From NCBI GenBank assembly GCA_031271555.1, contig JAISVN010000015.1, forward strand, positions 1 to 6,751: a stretch of 6,751 nt of DNA, given 5' to 3'. A program made the translations under genes and the position numbers. The stretch is from Candidatus Methanoplasma sp. (lineage in GTDB: Archaea; Thermoplasmatota; Thermoplasmata; Methanomassiliicoccales; Methanomethylophilaceae). Positions 5,839 to 6,751 of this stretch are shown one piece after another. Under the pieces are notes generated by a model that worked only from the letters and a program-made list of their open reading frames with translations, made no database searches and was not told the origin of the DNA. How positions within the stretch are numbered: position 1 is the first letter of the stretch; every line of letters starts with the position of its first letter.

Positions 5839-6750
5839 TCAGAACCAAGAATCCAGGGAACGCTGGCTCTTCTTGGCTTTGGTGTTCTTTCTCGAAGCGT
5901 CGATCCTGTCGAGCGTGTTCTCGACCCTCTCCTGAGAGAAGTCGTACTCCTTGAGCATATCGATCACGGCCTCTCTGTCTATTTCTGAAGGGACCGTGGA
6001 GTAATCGTCCGTGTACTCGCTGCCCAGGAATATGTCCCTTATCTCCTGATACGATTGTATCTCTATCGACAGATGCGACATGACGTGTTCCAGGTCCTTG
6101 TGGTCCTTGATGAGCTTAAGGCTCTTCTTCGGCCCTATGCCCGGAACGCCCGGGTTGAAGTCCGTTCCTATGAGTATGCACATGTCGACCAGCTGTTCCC
6201 TGGTCACGCCTATCGCGTCAAGGAATGCTTTGGAGTCTATGATCTCTGTCCTCACGTCCTTGTATTGATCTTTCCCCGGAACCTTCCTCCTGCCGGTTAT
6301 GGTCATGTTCCTGACCAAAGTGGGCGTCCCGAAAAGGATGGAATCGAAATCCTGCGACGCCGATGCCCACACGTTTCCCTTCGAGCACATGTATGCCGCC
6401 TGGGCCTCTCCGTCGGAAGGTGCGTTTATTATCGGGAGTCCGAGGTATGAGATGAGCTCTTTCGAGGATTCTCTGATCTCCGGAGTCATCTTCGATGTCT
6501 GCTGGGCTTTTGAGAATGCTTTCTTAAGGTCTCCCTCCTCTTTCGCATCATCCCACTCCATGGTCGCCTTTTCCCGTCTCTCCTTCCTCTCGGTCAGGGT
6601 CGCTTTCTTGAGTTCGTGGGGTTTGCCGTCGAACACGAAAGACGGTTCTATCCCCTGAGAGATGAGATTGGATGTTCTGTACAGGATACCGGAAAGGTGG
6701 GAGGTGACTCTCCCGGTCCTGTCGCTTAACGGGGATCCGTCCGGCTGCCT
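5839..6750 (-). CDS. fen: Flap endonuclease 1 (FEN-1), N-terminus cut by window
   Basis: Structure-specific 5' nuclease that removes flaps during Okazaki fragment processing and long-patch base excision repair, working with the PCNA clamp. The frame stays open to the right edge; the first visible residues are RQPDGSPLSDRTGRVTSHLS, so about 35-40 N-terminal residues, including the first catalytic Asp, lie outside. 303 residues are visible. Key sites: FDGKP (Asp codon 6628-6630); the active-site SDGEAQAAYM, where the first acidic residue is Asp (6412-6414) instead of the usual Glu and the second is Glu (6406-6408); SQDFDS with two Asp (6349-6351 and 6343-6345); GTDFNPG (Asp 6160-6162) followed by the helix-hairpin-helix loop GVPGIGPKKSLKLI. 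The C-terminus QRSLDSWF (5842-5865) is a PCNA-interacting peptide after a basic stretch. The GTG at 6636 is internal, not a start. Convergent with alkC. Confidence 0.97.
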   Translation of the reverse strand, partial: RQPDGSPLSDRTGRVTSHLSGILYRTSNLISQGIEPSFVFDGKPHELKKATLTERKERREKATMEWDDAKEEGDLKKAFSKAQQTSKMTPEIRESSKELISYLGLPIINAPSDGEAQAAYMCSKGNVWASASQDFDSILFGTPTLVRNMTITGRRKVPGKDQYKDVRTEIIDSKAFLDAIGVTREQLVDMCILIGTDFNPGVPGIGPKKSLKLIKDHKDLEHVMSHLSIEIQSYQEIRDIFLGSEYTDDYSTVPSEIDREAVIDMLKEYDFSQERVENTLDRIDASRKNTKAKKSQRSLDSWF

Positions 6751-6751
6751 G

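Noticed and set aside
6634..6636. GTG at 6636 as the start of FEN-1
   Set aside because: The frame continues upstream with conserved FEN-1 sequence (TSHLSGILYRT) to the window edge, so this codon is an internal valine.

Overview
The window looks like chromosomal DNA from a euryarchaeon, most likely a Thermoplasmata-related methanogen (Methanomassiliicoccales is my best guess, not proven). The reasons are: an archaeal-type isoleucyl-tRNA synthetase, a FEN-1 nuclease with a C-terminal PCNA-binding peptide, a two-subunit aconitase X of the kind used in the archaeal mevalonate pathway, Shine-Dalgarno sequences before the three visible starts, and TATA-like rather than bacterial promoter elements. 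Lines I counted by hand in ileS and fen are about 58-60% G+C. All five visible stop codons are TGA.

Layout: (1) positions 2-796, plus strand, the C-terminal two thirds of the large subunit of aconitase X / phosphomevalonate dehydratase, cut by the left edge; (2) 793-1575, plus strand, overlapping it by 4 bases, a gene whose first half is the small swivel subunit (DUF126) of the same enzyme and whose second half is a Nudix hydrolase domain; (3) 1591-4545, minus strand, ileS, convergent with the fusion gene across 15 bases; (4) a 183-base divergent intergenic region (4546-4728) with a perfect 7-bp inverted repeat, a hairpin in the ileS leader and TATA-like elements; (5) 4729-5826, plus strand, an AlkC-type DNA glycosylase with a HEAT-like repeat domain and a C-terminal Ig-like region; (6) 5839-6750, minus strand, FEN-1, convergent with alkC across 12 bases and cut by the right edge.

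The first two genes form one translationally coupled unit for a step of isoprenoid (membrane lipid) synthesis: dehydration of 5-phosphomevalonate to trans-anhydromevalonate 5-phosphate. The fusion of the small subunit to a Nudix domain is the most interesting point in the window, because it suggests either a further phosphate- or diphosphate-handling activity physically tied to the pathway, or a tethered regulatory or house-cleaning domain. The right half pairs a base-excision glycosylase with a flap endonuclease, both DNA repair enzymes, but they are convergent and so not one operon. The alkC gene has a patchy base composition unlike its neighbours, which fits acquisition by transfer. I see no RNA genes, CRISPR array, insertion sequence or phage gene.
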